A DNA stretch of 6,977 nt from an uncultured Cellvibrio sp. Lineage in GTDB: Bacteria > Pseudomonadota > Gammaproteobacteria > Pseudomonadales > Cellvibrionaceae. A model generated the notes under the pieces. That model saw only the letters and a list, made by a program, of their open reading frames with translations, was not told the origin of the DNA and searched no databases. The position numbers and the translations under genes were made by a program. Numbering within the stretch: the stretch's first letter is position 1; each line of letters begins with the position of its first letter. The stretch covers positions 1 to 6,977 of the forward strand of contig CAMLRI010000112.1 of the NCBI GenBank assembly GCA_946482385.1, in the 5' to 3' direction. Shown in pieces: positions 5,951 to 6,977 of the stretch.

Positions 5951-5956
5951 CACCCT

Positions 5957-6421
5957 TTGAACACACTACAACAGGATATTTTGGGCTGGCGCGAGTGGGT
6001 TGGCCTGCCCGATTTGGCCATAGGCCACATCAAAGCCAAGGTAGATACCGGGGCCAAAACCAGCGCGCTCCACGCTTACTATGTTACGCCTTATCAACAG
6101 GAGGGGAAGACCTGGGTGCGCTTTGGCTTGCATCCCCTGCAAAAGGACAGCCTCACCTGCATTGAATGCCAGGCGCCGGTTAAGGATTTGCGCCGTGTGA
6201 CCGATTCCGGTGGCCATACCGAGGAGCGCTATGTCATTGAAACTACCCTGGTCATCCACGGCGAAGCCTTCCCCATCGAAGTCACCCTTACCGACCGGGA
6301 AAATATGCGCTTTCGCATGTTGCTGGGCCGCAGTGCGCTCAAGCACCGCTTCCTGGTCGACAGCAGCCAATCTTTTGTACTGGGCGGCAACCGCCACCAG
6401 CCGCCGCAATCGGCACTCTAA
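5957..6421 (+). CDS. rimB: RimB-type retropepsin-like (ATP-dependent zinc) protease
   Basis: The 154-residue protein belongs to the family annotated as ATP-dependent zinc protease (Pfam Zn_protease), which includes Pseudomonas RimB. RimB acts with RimK on ribosomal protein S6 (RpsF) poly-glutamate tails. The aspartic-protease-like motif VDTGAKTSALHA (29-40, putative catalytic Asp in DTG) is intact, as is the later LGRSALKHRFLVDSS (123-137), typical of this retropepsin-like fold. ERYVIETTLVIHGEAFPIEVTL (around 91-112) is the conserved central strand region. It has no signal peptide, so it is cytoplasmic. Translation starts at TTG, and the start overlaps the TGA of a 7-codon mini-ORF (5937-5960). 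rimK follows after 33 bp, so the two form an operon. A rimA-type gene, present in some Pseudomonas operons, is not seen upstream. Confidence 0.88.
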   Translation: MNTLQQDILGWREWVGLPDLAIGHIKAKVDTGAKTSALHAYYVTPYQQEGKTWVRFGLHPLQKDSLTCIECQAPVKDLRRVTDSGGHTEERYVIETTLVIHGEAFPIEVTLTDRENMRFRMLLGRSALKHRFLVDSSQSFVLGGNRHQPPQSAL

Positions 6422-6454
6422 TTCCGGTTAATTCCGACACTTATCAGGTCTGTT

Positions 6455-6977
6455 ATGAAAATCGCCATACTCTCGCGCAACCGTCGCCTTTACTCCACCC
6501 GCCGCCTGGTGGAAGCCTGCATTCAGCGCGGCCATGAAGTGAAGGTTATCGACATCCTTAAATGCTATATCGACATAGCCTCCGCCAGCCCGGCCATTTG
6601 GTACATGGGCGAAAAGCTGGAAGGTTATGACGCGGTAATCCCGCGCATAGGCGCCTCGGTAACCCACTACGGCTTAGCCGTCATTCGCCAGTTTGAAATG
6701 ATGGGCGTTTACTGCCTCACCGAATCCATCGCCCTGGGCCGCTCGCGCGATAAATTGCGCGCGCTGCAACTGCTCTCGCGCAAAGGCATTGGCTTGCCCA
6801 AAACCAGTTTCGCCTACAACGTGCACGACACCAAAGAGCTGATTAAATTAGTGGGCGGTACACCGCTGGTGTTAAAGCTCTGCGAGGGCACCCAAGGGCG
6901 CGGCATAGTTTTGGCCGAAACCCAAAAAGCGGCAGAAAGTGTTATCGAAGCTTTCCGCGAATTGCGCGCCGAATTTT
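6455..6977 (+). CDS. rimK: RimK, ribosomal protein S6 alpha-L-glutamate ligase (3' end beyond window)
   Basis: RimK is an ATP-grasp ligase that adds glutamate residues to the C-terminus of ribosomal protein S6, thereby altering ribosome function and translation. The first 174 codons of roughly 300 are present. The N-terminal MKIAILSRN, then [15 protein letters not shown] (59-73), [14 protein letters not shown] (78-91), [13 protein letters not shown] (95-107) and [20 protein letters not shown] (137-156), follow E. coli RimK almost motif for motif. The last contains the ATP-binding Lys and the flexible glycine loop. The ATG at 6455 has an AGG site (6446-6448) 6 nt upstream. The remaining ATP-grasp and metal-binding residues lie beyond the right edge. 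Linkage to rimB supports RimK over other RimK-like ligases. Confidence 0.95.
   Translation, partial: MKIAILSRNRRLYSTRRLVEACIQRGHEVKVIDILKCYIDIASASPAIWYMGEKLEGYDAVIPRIGASVTHYGLAVIRQFEMMGVYCLTESIALGRSRDKLRALQLLSRKGIGLPKTSFAYNVHDTKELIKLVGGTPLVLKLCEGTQGRGIVLAETQKAAESVIEAFRELRAEF

Larger units (their letters stand above)
5704..5956. other. Divergent intergenic region / rimB leader
   Basis: This 253-bp gap has no credible gene. Two inverted repeats stand out. One is GCCG-GC-GCTAT (5787-5797) with ATAGCCGGC (5803-5811), 9 bp with a 2-nt bulge. The other is CCATAAA (5893-5899) with TTTATGG (5909-5915). A TATAAA box (5841-5846) is the best -10-like element towards rimB but lacks a good -35. Towards the small gene, TATATC is present on the minus strand (5726-5731), also with a weak -35. 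A run of six T (5849-5854) follows the TATAAA box. Confidence 0.5.

Noticed and set aside
5966..6409. 147-residue minus-strand ORF opposite rimB
   Set aside because: It mirrors rimB almost exactly, and the plus-strand frame carries the conserved protease motifs, so it is a shadow.

Overview
The window looks like chromosomal DNA from a gammaproteobacterium, probably in or near the Cellvibrionaceae (Cellvibrio-like). The evidence is indirect. There is moderate GC with dense coding. The RimB/RimK pair is of the gammaproteobacterial type, and RimK closely resembles E. coli RimK as I remember it. A small protein resembles the Pseudomonas PA3496 type, and nitrogen-type sigma-54 promoter architecture is present. 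The genus is inferred and no rRNA is available to test it. Everything is complete except the two edge genes, and nothing suggests a phage, plasmid or defence island.

Left part (1-2793, minus strand): the ATP-dependent urea amidolyase pathway. Allophanate hydrolase (atzF) is transcribed first, then the N-terminal 270 codons of urea carboxylase (uca), which runs off the left edge. Together they would convert urea to two CO2 and two ammonia without a nickel urease. The 190-bp gap between them holds a compact repeat element of about 165 bp with 25-bp imperfect terminal inverted repeats and two 56-58 bp internal direct repeats. One terminus overlaps the atzF stop codon.

Divergent intergenic region (2794-3144): upstream of atzF is a strong sigma-54 (-24/-12) match, TGGCACGGTTTCTGCT. 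An ATACAA-GT-TTGTAT inverted repeat lies over the predicted start site, and a perfect 14-bp palindrome lies just upstream. This suggests nitrogen-limitation control of urea use plus a second, perhaps substrate-responsive, regulator.

Middle (3145-5427, plus strand): a complete HD-domain dGTPase (dgt), followed 24 bp later by a VanZ-like membrane protein. The latter carries an extra C-terminal beta-sandwich-like domain outside the membrane segments. The two are probably co-transcribed. They converge with a 67-residue acidic/basic small protein on the minus strand (5500-5703).

Right part (5957-6977, plus strand): the RimB-type retropepsin-like protease (TTG start) and the first 174 codons of RimK, the ATP-grasp glutamate ligase that modifies ribosomal protein S6. 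They are 33 bp apart and form a rimBK operon behind a leader of about 250 bp with hairpin-forming repeats.

I do not see a wholly new system. The most informative unexplained items are the promoter architecture of the urea operon, the repeat element inside that operon, and the two-part VanZ protein.
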